NCBI GenBank assembly: GCA_002711185.1
Contig: PAHL01000040.1
Span: forward strand, 4,928-12,525
Direction of reading: 5' to 3'
From: Flavobacteriaceae bacterium
GTDB lineage: Bacteria > Bacteroidota > Bacteroidia > Flavobacteriales > Flavobacteriaceae
DNA: 7,598 nt
The notes under the pieces are model-generated. The model searched no databases, had not been told where the DNA came from, and saw only the letters and a list, made by a program, of their open reading frames with translations. The translations under genes were made by a program, and so were the position numbers. Shown piece by piece: positions 7,501-7,598 of the stretch. Numbering within the stretch: position 1 is the stretch's first letter; each line of letters opens with the position of its first letter.

Positions 7501-7598
7501 ATGAAAGCACATACAACAAGTTTAGTAAATGCAATTGCGCTAATATCAATGGGTAGTTGGGGATATATAGACTCAGATTCAAAAGCTATTACGGCATT
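7501..7598 (+). CDS. Small probable membrane protein, N-terminal part only, function unknown
   Basis: The frame opens at the ATG at 7501, 53 bp after the stop of the fusion gene, and is still open after 32 codons at the right edge. The visible part starts MKAHTTSLVNAIALISMGSW and continues GYIDSDSKAITA, that is, a short polar start, a hydrophobic helix at about 8-23, then a polar turn. This resembles the N-terminus of small multi-helix inner-membrane proteins of unknown function that I recall as beginning MKAHTTSL and being roughly 110-120 residues long, but the cut-off prevents confirmation. The bases before the ATG are A-rich without a real Shine-Dalgarno motif, as usual in this phylum. It is on the same strand as the ABC operon, but the gap and the candidate promoter suggest it may be a separate unit. 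Confidence 0.65.
   Translation, partial: MKAHTTSLVNAIALISMGSWGYIDSDSKAITA

Overview
The window is compact, AT-rich DNA that looks like a chromosome segment from a Bacteroidota bacterium, probably a marine or free-living member of the Flavobacteriia. The evidence is the low G+C, the general lack of Shine-Dalgarno sequences, TAnnTTTG-type -7 promoter elements, a carboxypeptidase-regulatory-like secreted protein, and an ABC permease fused to an M1 peptidase, an architecture known mainly from this phylum. I see no RNA genes, mobile elements, CRISPR arrays or integration scars.

Left half, minus strand (about 2918 down to 1): three genes in one direction with tight spacing, probably one transcript. 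The order of transcription is (i) a 508-residue secreted protein with an N-terminal carboxypeptidase-regulatory-like beta-sandwich and an unrecognised remainder, (ii) 7 bp later, a 304-residue sodium symporter of the bile acid:sodium symporter (BASS) family, (iii) 31 bp later, the lipoprotein N-terminus of an M13 (neprilysin/PepO-like) zinc metallopeptidase, which runs off the left edge. A perfect 12-bp inverted repeat sits over the stop codon of the symporter gene.

A 75-bp divergent intergenic region (2919-2993) separates this from the right half, plus strand. There an ABC ATPase (2994-3863) is followed after 11 bp by a 1190-residue membrane protein (3875-7447). That protein carries two sets of ABC-2-like transmembrane helices in one chain and then a large extracytoplasmic M1 aminopeptidase domain with an HEXXH zinc site. 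ATPase and fusion together probably make an envelope ABC system with its own peptidase. The substrate is unknown. A last small gene begins at 7501, probably from its own promoter, and runs off the right edge.

The most distinctive item is the transporter-peptidase fusion. Its zinc-site spacing is HEXXH-X19-E rather than the textbook X18, and GTMPYSE stands where most M1 enzymes have GXMEN. A second envelope metallopeptidase (M13) is encoded divergently nearby, but a functional link is only inference. From the sequence alone nothing here is clearly a new defence, mobile or RNA system.
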